This document shows positions 26,112 to 35,164 of a DNA stretch of 60,197 bases, one piece after another. Below the pieces are notes generated by a model that was not told the DNA's origin, searched no databases, and saw only the letters and a program-made list of their open reading frames with translations. This DNA comes from an uncultured Prevotella sp. (GTDB taxonomy: Bacteria > Bacteroidota > Bacteroidia > Bacteroidales > Bacteroidaceae). Each line of letters begins with the position of its first letter. Position 1 is the stretch's first letter. Location of the stretch: NCBI GenBank assembly GCA_900768785.1, contig CAAGEG010000021.1, positions 1 through 60,197 on the forward strand, in the 5' to 3' direction. Made by a program: the position numbers and the translations under genes.

Positions 26112-28150
26112 TGACTGCCTGGCTTCACCTCAGATAGAGTAGTGGTTACTGTTAACGAACCATCATTATTGACAGCCGAAAGTATCATTCCTTGACTCTC
26201 GATACCCATCATCTTGCGGGGCGGGAAGTTGGCTATGAACAACACATCTTTGCCTATAAGAGCCTCCGGTTCGTAATATGCGGCTATGCCACTAAGTATT
26301 GTGCGGTCAGTACCACTACCATCGTCAATGGTAAACTGCAACAATTTCTTTGATTTCTTCACCTTTTGGCAGTCCTTAACATGTCCTACGCGGATGTCCA
26401 ACTTCTCAAAGTCTTCAAAAGAAACCGGAGATTTTACCGGTTCAGCCTTATAAGCAGCATCAGCCTTAGCCTTCTTAATTGCTTCCAACTTGCCAAGTTG
26501 ATACTCTATTGCAGAGTCTTCAATCTTTTCAAAAAGCAATTCAGGCTCTGCCAACTGATGACCGGGTTGCAACAAATCTGTTGAACCCAAACTGTTCCAA
26601 TCAAACTTATCTATGTTAATGAGCTTGCGCAAACGTGCACTGCTGAATGGCAAGAACGGTTCAAAGGCAATAGCAAGATTGGCAACAAGCTGTAAAGAGA
26701 TATTGAGAATGGTCTCTACACGTGCCATATCTGTTTTTGCAACTTTCCAAGGCTCACAATCGGCGATGTATTTATTGCCTATACGAGCAAGATTCATAGC
26801 TTCTTTTAGTGCCTCGCGGAATTTATATGTTTCCAACAAGCTTTCAAGGCGACTCTTAACATCCTTAAACTCATGCAGAGTCTGCACATCTATATCTTGC
26901 AAAGTGCCACAAGGAGGCACTACTCCATTCCAATATTTCTTTGTAAGTTGCAAAGCACGATTCACAAAATTGCCATATACACCTACCAACTCGCTGTTGT
27001 TGCGCTCTTGAAAATCTCTCCAAGTGAAGTTATTGTCTTTAGTTTCAGGTGCGTTGGCTGTGAGTACATATCTTAGAACATCTTGTTTGCCGGGGAATTC
27101 TTCCAAATATTCATGCAGCCAAATAGCCCAATTCTGTGATGTAGATATCTTATCGTTTTCGAGATTAAGGAATTCGTTTGCAGGAACATTCTCCGGAAGG
27201 ATGTAATCTCCGTGAGCTTTAAGCATTACAGGGAATACTATGCAATGGAAAACAATATTGTCTTTGCCGATAAAGTGTACAAGACGAGTCTCCGGGTCTT
27301 TCCACCACTTCTCCCATGTGTCGGGTAACAACTCCTTAGTATTTGAAATATAACCGATAGGAGCGTCAAACCAAACATAGAGAACCTTTCCTTCTGCTCC
27401 CTCAACAGGCACCGGAATGCCCCAACTAAGGTCACGAGTCATTGCGCGAGGCTGCAAATCGATGTCCAGCCACGATTTACATTGACCATAAACATTAGGA
27501 CGCCACTCTTTATGTCCCTCCAATATCCACTCTTTTAACCAATCTTGATACCTGTCAAGAGGCAGATACCAGTTCTTGGTTTCTCTAAGTATCGGTTCCG
27601 AACCGCTTATTGCGCTCTTAGGATTAATGAGTTCTGTTGGGTCAAGATCTGAACCACACTTCTCACATTGGTCTCCATAGGCATGCGGGTTATGGCAATG
27701 AGGACACTCACCTGTAATATATCGGTCTGCCAAGAATTGTTTTGCCTCCTCATCATAATACTGTTGAGAGGTCTTCTCTATAAGCTTGCCCTCATCATAG
27801 AGTTTCTTAAAAAAATCGGAAGCCACTTTTGCGTGAGTTTCAGATGTTGTTCGGCTATAAATATCAAAGGAGATACCGAAGTCTTCGAAACTCTTTTTTA
27901 TCATTGAATGATAGCGATCTACTACTTGTTGCGGGGTAATACCCTCTTTCTTGGCGCGTATTGTAATAGGCACACCATGCTCATCGCTACCACAAATAAA
28001 CTTAACATCATGCTGTTTCAAGCGTAGATAACGCACATAAATATCAGCCGGAACATAGACACCTGCAAGGTGACCGATGTGAACACCTCCATTGGCATAA
28101 GGCAAAGCGGCTGTTACTGTTGTTCTTTTATACTTATCGTTATGTATCAT
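26102..28150 (-). CDS. metG: Methionyl-tRNA synthetase
   Basis: 682-residue class I synthetase charging tRNA-Met. HIGH is at about 24-27, the zinc knuckle CPHCHNPHAYGDQCEKCG at about 150-167, and the KMSKS loop appears as KISTS in NDKISTSQNWAIW. The anticodon-binding helical domain follows, and a C-terminal tRNA-binding OB domain (FEKLDIRVGHVKDCQKV, about 580-682) gives the long, dimeric form. The last residues (GSQVS) come from a 22-bp repeat unit that supplies the stop codon. A -7 box is 20 bases upstream. Confidence 0.97.
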   Translation of the reverse strand: MIHNDKYKRTTVTAALPYANGGVHIGHLAGVYVPADIYVRYLRLKQHDVKFICGSDEHGVPITIRAKKEGITPQQVVDRYHSMIKKSFEDFGISFDIYSRTTSETHAKVASDFFKKLYDEGKLIEKTSQQYYDEEAKQFLADRYITGECPHCHNPHAYGDQCEKCGSDLDPTELINPKSAISGSEPILRETKNWYLPLDRYQDWLKEWILEGHKEWRPNVYGQCKSWLDIDLQPRAMTRDLSWGIPVPVEGAEGKVLYVWFDAPIGYISNTKELLPDTWEKWWKDPETRLVHFIGKDNIVFHCIVFPVMLKAHGDYILPENVPANEFLNLENDKISTSQNWAIWLHEYLEEFPGKQDVLRYVLTANAPETKDNNFTWRDFQERNNSELVGVYGNFVNRALQLTKKYWNGVVPPCGTLQDIDVQTLHEFKDVKSRLESLLETYKFREALKEAMNLARIGNKYIADCEPWKVAKTDMARVETILNISLQLVANLAIAFEPFLPFSSARLRKLINIDKFDWNSLGSTDLLQPGHQLAEPELLFEKIEDSAIEYQLGKLEAIKKAKADAAYKAEPVKSPVSFEDFEKLDIRVGHVKDCQKVKKSKKLLQFTIDDGSGTDRTILSGIAAYYEPEALIGKDVLFIANFPPRKMMGIESQGMILSAVNNDGSLTVTTTLSEVKPGSQVS

Positions 28151-28169
28151 AATCTATTTTTATGGTTTG

Positions 28170-28177
28170 CAAAACTA
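28170..28177 (-). promoter_or_regulatory. -7 box for metG
   Basis: TAGTTTTG on the minus strand, immediately downstream of the murI terminator and 20 bases from the metG ATG. Confidence 0.55.
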
Positions 28178-28182
28178 CAAAA

Positions 28183-28218
28183 AAAAATCGGATTAAGCAT
28201 TATGCCTTACCGATTTTT
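28183..28218 (-). terminator. Terminator of the envelope operon (after murI)
   Basis: AAAAATCGG and CCGATTTTT pair. On the minus strand the hairpin is followed by a run of T residues. It separates murI from metG. Confidence 0.7.
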
Positions 28219-28311
28219 ATATTACACGACTAACTTGTAAGTCAGTCTATTATGTGAAAACAAGAGTTGTTGTTATTCAACGACTACAGTCACGACATCA
28301 ACAACCCATAA

Positions 28312-29181
28312 TCACAGAACGATAGTGCTAACATCTATATCCTCATGAAGGAATAATTTTGCCGAAGAGCGGAACTTCTCGCTGCTCTCCGTTGTAAGAT
28401 AATGACACAAACCATTCTTTGTACACATGCTATCCATATCAGTATGACGTGCGAGATAGCTTTTAAGGCTATTGGCAACATACTCTCCCTGAGGTATTAT
28501 CTTCACTCCGCGAGGTGTGTATTTAAGTATTTTGTCAATAAGAAGCGGATAATGGGTGCAGCCCAAAATAATAGAATCGATAGCCGGGTCTTTACGCATG
28601 AGGTTCCCAATACGCTTTTTAATGAAATAATCAGCACCGGGACTATCATATTCATTGTTTTCTACAAGCGGAACCCACATAGGACAAGGCTCGCCGGTAA
28701 CACAGATGTCGGGCGAAAGTTTCTTTATTTCAAGGTCATAACTCCCACTTTTTATTGTTCCTTCCGTAGCGACAATTCCCACATGACGTGAACGAGTGAT
28801 AGCACCTATGCTCTCTGCCGTTGGACGTATAATGCCTAAGACGCGACGAGTGGGGTCAAGAGAAGGCAAATCATTTTGTTGAATGCTCCTCAAAGCCTTT
28901 GCTGAAGCCGTATTGCAGGCAATAACAACAAGATGACATCCCATCTCGAAGAGCCTGATAACAGCTTGGCGAGTGAATTGATAGACTACATCAAACGAAC
29001 GAGTGCCATAGGGAGTACGAGCATTATCTCCGAGATACAAATAATCGTATTGTGGCAACACGTGACGCATTTGGTGGAGAATGGTCAATCCACCATATCC
29101 GGAATCAAAAACACCAATAGGACCGGGCTGAGACGGTAATAATGAATGTTCTATCTGTTTGTTTACATTGATGTTTTCCAT
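28312..29181 (-). CDS. murI: Glutamate racemase
   Basis: 289-residue cofactor-independent racemase giving D-glutamate for peptidoglycan. It has GVFDSGYGGLTIL (about 23-35, catalytic Asp/Ser region), YLGDNARTPYG (about 49-59), VIACNTASA with the first catalytic Cys, and ILGCTHYPLL with the second Cys and the conserved His. It is the last gene of the unit running from DUF6242, 60 bases after the third ompH. Confidence 0.96.
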   Translation of the reverse strand: MENINVNKQIEHSLLPSQPGPIGVFDSGYGGLTILHQMRHVLPQYDYLYLGDNARTPYGTRSFDVVYQFTRQAVIRLFEMGCHLVVIACNTASAKALRSIQQNDLPSLDPTRRVLGIIRPTAESIGAITRSRHVGIVATEGTIKSGSYDLEIKKLSPDICVTGEPCPMWVPLVENNEYDSPGADYFIKKRIGNLMRKDPAIDSIILGCTHYPLLIDKILKYTPRGVKIIPQGEYVANSLKSYLARHTDMDSMCTKNGLCHYLTTESSEKFRSSAKLFLHEDIDVSTIVL

Positions 29182-29241
29182 ATCACAATAAATTAAGGAG
29201 GATATTAAGAGCCTTAAAACAACGATATAATAAAAAAGTAT

Positions 29242-29748
29242 TTACTCTCTCAACGCATCGCTAACGATAGTTGTGATGTCTTCACCGTAAGCAGAATTGA
29301 CAAATGGCACAGCATTGTTATCTGTATTTAGTATAAAGGCATAACCTCTCTCATGACCAATACGCTTCAATACTGCGTTGAGACGCTCGTACAATGGTCT
29401 GTACATGTCGCTCTCTGCTTGAAGTAACAAGCGGTCTGACTCTTTCTTGAAAGCTTCGTTCTTGCTGAGAAGCTCTTGCAATTCGGCTTGACGTTTCTTC
29501 AATATTGGCTCTGCAAAATCTCTCTGACCTTCAAGAAACGACTCATACTTCTCATTAAACTCATTCTCCGCACGTTTTGTCTCGTTTGAATATTGGCTTC
29601 TCAACTTTTCTAAATTAAGACTTGCGACCTTATAATCGGGCATGTTCTTTAACGCATTAGCATAACTGAGATAACCAAACTTTATCTGTGCGTCAGCGGT
29701 TAATGTAGCTGCCAAGATAAGAATTATCAATAATACCTTCTTCATCAT
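29242..29748 (-). CDS. OmpH/Skp-family periplasmic chaperone (third of three)
   Basis: 168-residue Skp-like chaperone. The start is set at the Met pair MMKKVLLIILILAATLTADA, a clean signal peptide; a longer frame upstream has no signal sequence. After IKFGYLSYANALKNMPDY the central part is a long charged coiled coil (about 45-120, KLRSQYSNETKRAENEFNEK), which forms the tentacles that hold unfolded outer-membrane proteins. It ends with the small beta core (GYAFILNTDNNAVPFVN). It is one of three tandem paralogues between bamA and murI. Confidence 0.92.
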   Translation of the reverse strand: MMKKVLLIILILAATLTADAQIKFGYLSYANALKNMPDYKVASLNLEKLRSQYSNETKRAENEFNEKYESFLEGQRDFAEPILKKRQAELQELLSKNEAFKKESDRLLLQAESDMYRPLYERLNAVLKRIGHERGYAFILNTDNNAVPFVNSAYGEDITTIVSDALRE

Positions 29749-29858
29749 CCGAAATAAAAGATTATACTTTGAAGTATAAAAACAAAGGCTGCGCTTAAAG
29801 GCTATACAAAGAACGGACAAACCGACTGAAAGCCTTATGGCGCAACCCTGAAAATGAA

Positions 29859-30359
29859 TTATTTCAACTTGTTGATTTCAGCTTTTACATCAGCAGTAAC
29901 ATCTTTACTTAGAGTGTCGCTGATATATGGCACACCGCCTGCTATATCCATGATATAAACATAACCGCCATTCTTACCTACATTCTTAATAGCAGTCATG
30001 ACTTTTGTGATAATGGGCTGCATCTTCTCCTGCTGTGCCTTCTGCAAAGCTTGCTGGTTGTCTTGATAAGCCTGCTGATATTTCTGTACCATTTCATTGA
30101 GTTTTGCCTCTGTCTCCTGCTGTTTGCTGGGATTCATAGTGCTCTTTGTACGGTCATATTCATCAGATTGACGTTGTATTTCGTCTTGCATTGCCTTAAG
30201 ATCGTTCTCAAATTGTTTTGATTGAGCCTCAAGATCGCCACGAGCTTTAATAAATTCAGGAAGGCTCTGCATAACTTGCTGAGCATCTACATGTCCAAAT
30301 TTCTGTGCAAACACGGTCATTGGTGCGCACAACATAAGCATTAAAACTAACTTTTTCAT
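29859..30359 (-). CDS. OmpH/Skp-family periplasmic chaperone (second of three)
   Basis: 166 residues. Signal peptide MKKLVLMLMLCAPMTVFAQ, then KFGHVDAQQVMQSLPEFIKA, a Gln-rich coiled coil (about 40-115, QKYQQAYQDNQQALQKAQQE) and the core strand GGYVYIMDIAGGVPYIS. It shares the family fold with its neighbours but not close identity, so the triplication is old. Confidence 0.93.
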   Translation of the reverse strand: MKKLVLMLMLCAPMTVFAQKFGHVDAQQVMQSLPEFIKARGDLEAQSKQFENDLKAMQDEIQRQSDEYDRTKSTMNPSKQQETEAKLNEMVQKYQQAYQDNQQALQKAQQEKMQPIITKVMTAIKNVGKNGGYVYIMDIAGGVPYISDTLSKDVTADVKAEINKLK

Positions 30360-30424
30360 TGTTTAAAATTTATTTTGTTTGTTATTATTTACTTTCAATT
30401 AGGTAATTTATATTCTTAAGTTTA

Positions 30425-30979
30425 TCAGTTGCTATATCCTAACTTTTGTAGAACTTCATTACTAATATCGATTTTGGGAGAAGCAAAAATAATTCCCGCA
30501 TCTGAAGCACGGTCTAAGACCAATGAATATCCGCGAATATCGCAAATGTCTTTTACGGCATTGTATATTTCTTCTTGTATAGGAGTCATCAAACTTGTGC
30601 GTTTTTTAAACAGTTCTCCTTCCGGTCCGAAATACTTACGTTTAAGATCTCCTGCCTCTTTTTCCTTATTCATAATGGCTTCCTGGCGAGCTTTCTTCTG
30701 CTCTTGCGAGAGAAAGACAACCTCATTTTGATAGTTCTTATACATAGTCTGCGCCTCTGTATTAAGAGCTTCTACCTCTGCTTGCCATTTCTTGCCAACT
30801 TGTGTGAGTTGTTCATTAGCACGCTCGTACGCAGGAATGTTCTTTAAAATATATTCCATATCTACAAGAGCAAACTTCTGTGCGGAAACGTGAAATGGAA
30901 GAAGCATAAACAACATCATCGGAAGCAAAGTTTTCAATATGCCATTTGATGTTTTATATCTATTGCTTTGTTGTTTCAT
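30425..30979 (-). CDS. OmpH/Skp-family periplasmic chaperone (first of three)
   Basis: 184 residues. A longer signal region (MKQQSNRYKTSNGILKTLLP, then MMLFMLLPFHVSAQ) precedes KFALVDMEYILKNIPAYERA, a Lys/Glu-rich coiled coil (about 60-130) and the C-terminal strand YSLVLDRASDAGIIFASPKI. It follows bamA by 112 bases and presumably delivers clients to it. Confidence 0.92.
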   Translation of the reverse strand: MKQQSNRYKTSNGILKTLLPMMLFMLLPFHVSAQKFALVDMEYILKNIPAYERANEQLTQVGKKWQAEVEALNTEAQTMYKNYQNEVVFLSQEQKKARQEAIMNKEKEAGDLKRKYFGPEGELFKKRTSLMTPIQEEIYNAVKDICDIRGYSLVLDRASDAGIIFASPKIDISNEVLQKLGYSN

Positions 30980-31091
30980 TGTCGTATCTCCTTTTATTAT
31001 AAATACCTTTATATATAAATATGTCTTTTCTTCAAATGTCGGACACTATTGAATTGGATGTTTGGCAATCAAGTATCACACACTTTGATTA

Positions 31092-33707
31092 TTAGAATTC
31101 TTGACCAAGGATAAAGTGGAATTGACCTCCGCCTTTGGTTCCAAATACTTTGTCAAAGCCATAAGCATAATCGATACCCATTAAACCGACCATCGGGAGG
31201 AATATTCTGACACCTATACCTGCCGAACGTTTCATATCAAACGGGTTAAATTTCTTCGTTTCGTTCCATGCATTACCTGCTTCAACAAATGTAAGACCAT
31301 AAATTGTTGTGTTGCCTAAAAGGAACGGATAGCGCAATTCCATAGTAAACCTATCGTAAGCATAACCCTCATAACCATAAGGAGTGAGACTTCCGTTCTC
31401 ATATCCACGCAAACCAATGGTCTCTTCTGCATAGCTGGTTGAATATCCACTCATACCATCACCACCCATGTAGTATGTTTCAAACGGAGATTTTTTATGC
31501 TTATTGTATGAACCAAGTAGACCAAACTCTACACGTGTCATAAGAACCAAACATTTCTGTCCTCCCGTGAGTGCCGTATATGTCTTTGAGCGGAATTTCC
31601 ACTTATGATATTCAACCCAACGATACTTTTCTTGCTGCTCATCTGTGTAAGTTGGCGACTGTGGATTATTTGCCAAATTCTTATAATCTTTATTGCTGAA
31701 CATCGACCATGGCGGAGTAAGAGTTACAGAAGCCATAAATTCAGAACCACGACGTGGGAACAATTGGTTGTCTGTTGATACTCGTGATAACGTAATGCCA
31801 AGATTAAGGTTATTGCAATTACCATTGGTAACAATAAAATATTGCCAATTCTTTAGCATATATCTCTGATATGCTAATTCAACAGAGAGTTGGAAATAGT
31901 CATCAGGCCAACGCAAACGCTTACCCCAACCGATAGACACACCAAACAACTTGACAAACTTATCAGGATCGTAGTAATTCTCATAATAGTTATTATAGCT
32001 ATTACCATAACCATAAAGGTAATTGTAATAATTATTCATATACCCACTATTATAATAATTGCTTGACACGTCTGTTTGCTTAGAGAAATAAGCACCTACT
32101 GTAAACTGTATCGGACGTTTCCCTCCAAACCACGCTGTTGAATAAGACGTATTATATGATTGATAATAAGTACCGTTAGTCTGAGCTCCGATAGAAAGAA
32201 CTTCTCCATCACCTACAGGCAGTATGCCACGATGCTCTTTGTTTTTGTTGAAAAGGTTTGCCATAGAGAAGTTGTTAAGTTTTAGTCCTATACGACCTAT
32301 AACTCCCGTCTGTCCCCAACCAAGAGAAAACTCTATTTGATCATTGGATTTCTGAACCAAATCCCAATTTATATCTACAGAACCATTCTCGTAATTCGGT
32401 TTAACATCGGGTTTTATCTGCTCCGGGTCAAAATGTCCCATTGATGCCAATTCGCGTACAGAACGTTCAAGAGCCTCTTTCGAGAACAGATCTCCTGGCT
32501 TTGTTCTCAGCTCACGGCGCACTACATTCTCATAAAGCCTTGTATTACCATTAATGCGAACATGGTCGATGTGAGCTTGACGACCTTCCATAATTCTCAT
32601 TTCGAGGTCTATTGAGTCGCCTACAATGTTAACTTCCGTAGGTTGAAGGTTATAAAACAAGTATCCTCTGTTCCAATATTCGTTGCCAACAGCATCATCG
32701 TCTTCAGAGAGACGCTTTCTCATGAGTTTTTGGTTATACACATCACCACTTTTCATGCCAAGAAGCCTGCTAAGATAGTCTGTTGTGAAGATTGTATTAC
32801 CAACCCAATTAATATTACGTATATAATATTTCTTACCTTCGTTTACCTTTATATATATATTTACGTGTTTTTGATCTTCATTCCATACACTATCTTCAAC
32901 TATTTCTGCATCACGATAGCCCAACTCGTTGTACTTGTCGATAAGATTTTGCTTGTCTGTCTTATATCGTTCGGGGGTATATTTTTTGGATTTCAAAAAT
33001 GAAGACAACTTTCCTGCTTCATGAGTTTTGGCAAAAGCACCTTTCTTAAACAAACCACCCTTGATTTTCGAATCGGCAAGGTTCTCATTACCATCTATAA
33101 TGATACTTCTTACCTTCATCTTTTCTTTCTTATCTATATCAACATCAAGTATAACATGATTGTTATTAGTAACATCATCACGCTGACGAATTTCTATATC
33201 TACATTCTTATAACCTTTATCTTCAAAATAGTTTTTTGCAAGTTGCTTGGCGCGATCTATCATATTTGGAGTAATCTGACTGCCTTTAAGCAATCCTAAT
33301 TTTGCCTCCATGTCTTCACGTTCTGACTTCTTTATACCATTATAGTTAATGGTTGAAACACGAGGACGAAGAGCCAAATAAAAATGCAAATATATTTTGT
33401 TGCCGACAATAGAGTCTGCAGCAACTTGAGCTTTTGAGAATAAACCATGTCGCCAATAACGTTTAACGGCGTCTGTGATATCTTGACCAGGAACATCTAT
33501 CTCTTGACCGACTGTCAAGCCGGATATTCCGGTAAGCATATAATCTTCATAGTCTTTCACTCCAGACACCGTCATACCACCAAGAATATATGTCTTTGGC
33601 ATTCCGGCATAGGATATTTCAGGATTAACAATCTTCTCTTGAGCAATTGTCCCCATGCTTAGAAACAATAGAGCAAGCAATATAAGATATCCTTTTATTC
33701 TATTCAT
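31092..33707 (-). CDS. bamA: Outer membrane protein assembly factor BamA
   Basis: 871-residue Omp85 protein, the core of the BAM insertase. Signal peptide (MNRIKGYLILLALLFLSMGTIA), then five POTRA domains (about 40-440; for example RVSTINYNGIKKSEREDMEA and RNINWVGNTIFTTDYLSRLL), then the 16-strand barrel with the C-terminal FGTKGGGQFHFILGQEF. A tract almost wholly Tyr, Asn, Ser and Gly (about residues 545-580, YYNSGYMNNYYNYLYGYGNS and what follows) lies in the barrel and probably makes an external loop. uppS lies upstream and three skp-like genes downstream, the usual Bacteroidales arrangement. Confidence 0.96.
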   Translation of the reverse strand: MNRIKGYLILLALLFLSMGTIAQEKIVNPEISYAGMPKTYILGGMTVSGVKDYEDYMLTGISGLTVGQEIDVPGQDITDAVKRYWRHGLFSKAQVAADSIVGNKIYLHFYLALRPRVSTINYNGIKKSEREDMEAKLGLLKGSQITPNMIDRAKQLAKNYFEDKGYKNVDIEIRQRDDVTNNNHVILDVDIDKKEKMKVRSIIIDGNENLADSKIKGGLFKKGAFAKTHEAGKLSSFLKSKKYTPERYKTDKQNLIDKYNELGYRDAEIVEDSVWNEDQKHVNIYIKVNEGKKYYIRNINWVGNTIFTTDYLSRLLGMKSGDVYNQKLMRKRLSEDDDAVGNEYWNRGYLFYNLQPTEVNIVGDSIDLEMRIMEGRQAHIDHVRINGNTRLYENVVRRELRTKPGDLFSKEALERSVRELASMGHFDPEQIKPDVKPNYENGSVDINWDLVQKSNDQIEFSLGWGQTGVIGRIGLKLNNFSMANLFNKNKEHRGILPVGDGEVLSIGAQTNGTYYQSYNTSYSTAWFGGKRPIQFTVGAYFSKQTDVSSNYYNSGYMNNYYNYLYGYGNSYNNYYENYYDPDKFVKLFGVSIGWGKRLRWPDDYFQLSVELAYQRYMLKNWQYFIVTNGNCNNLNLGITLSRVSTDNQLFPRRGSEFMASVTLTPPWSMFSNKDYKNLANNPQSPTYTDEQQEKYRWVEYHKWKFRSKTYTALTGGQKCLVLMTRVEFGLLGSYNKHKKSPFETYYMGGDGMSGYSTSYAEETIGLRGYENGSLTPYGYEGYAYDRFTMELRYPFLLGNTTIYGLTFVEAGNAWNETKKFNPFDMKRSAGIGVRIFLPMVGLMGIDYAYGFDKVFGTKGGGQFHFILGQEF

Positions 33708-33727
33708 ATCGTGTTTGTAATCTTGAG

Positions 33728-34468
33728 TTATTTGTTATTTTCAACTTGAGCCTCTGTTTTTCCAAATCTTCTTTGTCGTTTTTGATAACTTTCAATAGCC
33801 AAATGCAAGTCTTTTTCATTAAAGTCAGGCCAATAAGTATCACAGAAATATAATTCGGAATATGCTATCTGCCATAACATATAATTAGATATACGTAATT
33901 CTCCTCCCGTACGGATAAGCAAATCAGGGTCCGGCATAAAACTTGTCTGCAAGGAATTGCTTACTAAGTCTTCGTCAATAGCATTACTATCTATATCTCC
34001 ACGTTTTACTTTCTCGGCAATATCTCTCACCGTTTGTGTTATTTCCCAACGCGAAGAATAGCTTAAAGCGATTACCATTGTCATGGCATCATTACATTTT
34101 GTGTGCTCCATTGTGGCTTTTAGTTTCTCTTGAACATCAAGAGGTAACCTTTGCATATCGCCAATAACTCTAAAGCGCACATTGTTTTTCATAAATATCT
34201 CATCTTCAAGTGCTGTAAGCACAAGCCCCATGAGTGCTGCAATTTCATTAGTCGGGCGATTCCAATTTTCTGTAGAAAAAGTGTATAGCGTTAAATATTT
34301 AACACCCAATCGTGTACATTCCGATGTTATTCTTCTAACCGTTTCAACACCCATTTGATGCCCGTAACTGCGTTCTTTACCACGCTCGGTAGCCCAACGC
34401 CCGTTGCCATCCATAATAATGGCAATGTGTTGAGGTATATTATGTATATCTATTTTCGGTTCATTCAT
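33728..34468 (-). CDS. uppS: Isoprenyl transferase (undecaprenyl diphosphate synthase)
   Basis: 246-residue cis-prenyltransferase making the C55 carrier lipid for peptidoglycan and surface glycans. HIAIIMDGNGRWATERGKER (about 14-33) carries the catalytic Asp20. YLTLYTFSTENWNRPTNE (about 58-75) and the C-terminal DLLIRTGGELRISNYMLWQI (about 182-201) are diagnostic. Its start overlaps the end of the PorG-like gene by 8 bases; bamA follows 20 bases after its stop. Confidence 0.97.
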   Translation of the reverse strand: MNEPKIDIHNIPQHIAIIMDGNGRWATERGKERSYGHQMGVETVRRITSECTRLGVKYLTLYTFSTENWNRPTNEIAALMGLVLTALEDEIFMKNNVRFRVIGDMQRLPLDVQEKLKATMEHTKCNDAMTMVIALSYSSRWEITQTVRDIAEKVKRGDIDSNAIDEDLVSNSLQTSFMPDPDLLIRTGGELRISNYMLWQIAYSELYFCDTYWPDFNEKDLHLAIESYQKRQRRFGKTEAQVENNK

Positions 34469-35138
34469 ACTTATTGCATGTTTTACATTTCGCCATAAAA
34501 CTATATGTGAGCGTAAGTTTGAGCATTGAATAACTGTCTTTATTCTTAAACAACCCGGAACTTTTTATATAATAAGGATCTTCCACGCCGTCAAGTTTAT
34601 CACTCAAAGAGAAATGTTCTGCCCACTCTAATCCCAAATTAAGACGAGAATTAATTTTATATTTTACTCCCAAACCAATAGGAATATTTGCCGTAAAAAC
34701 ATTTTCGTCATCGGCTTTTGCTATTGTTGCTCCTAATCCGAAAAATATAAAAGGCGTGATGCGCTTTGCACCACGATATTCTCGTCCGGTTCCATAAGGC
34801 CAGAAATTATACTCGTATGTTAAACTAATATCTGTTACATCAGTTGTAAATTCAACGGCTTCAGCTTGAAAATCCGGATACCATGTTTCAGCATTGCCGG
34901 TATTCCCTTTTATCTTGCCAAAAGACAAGTCCAACTTAAGACCCATATATGGATTGAAAACCCTTCTTAAAACTATAGAAGCATAAGGTTGCATGTTGCT
35001 TGTTATGCTTCCATTGAAATCGCCTTGATAGCTCATCATTCCGGCACCGGCACCAATTTCCATTTTATATTCATTATCATCTTGGGCACAAAGTGGCAAG
35101 GACATGAACATTATGGCGCATAACAAGAGTGTTCTCAT
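34461..35138 (-). CDS. porG: PorG-like T9SS outer-membrane beta-barrel protein (DUF6089)
   Basis: 225-residue small beta-barrel. Signal peptide MRTLLLCAIMFMSLPLCAQ, then DNEYKMEIGAGAGMMSYQGD and amphipathic strands to the end (SLTYEYNFWPYG, RITPFIFFGLGATIAKADDE, LNLGLEWAEHFSLSDKLDGV). The pattern and its place directly before uppS and bamA match PorG of the type IX secretion system in Porphyromonas gingivalis. PorG is thought to anchor the PorK/PorN ring to the outer membrane. It overlaps uppS by 8 bases. Confidence 0.82.
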   Translation of the reverse strand: MRTLLLCAIMFMSLPLCAQDDNEYKMEIGAGAGMMSYQGDFNGSITSNMQPYASIVLRRVFNPYMGLKLDLSFGKIKGNTGNAETWYPDFQAEAVEFTTDVTDISLTYEYNFWPYGTGREYRGAKRITPFIFFGLGATIAKADDENVFTANIPIGLGVKYKINSRLNLGLEWAEHFSLSDKLDGVEDPYYIKSSGLFKNKDSYSMLKLTLTYSFMAKCKTCNKYE

Positions 35139-35164
35139 TTGATTTACTTGATTTGTTTAAATAG

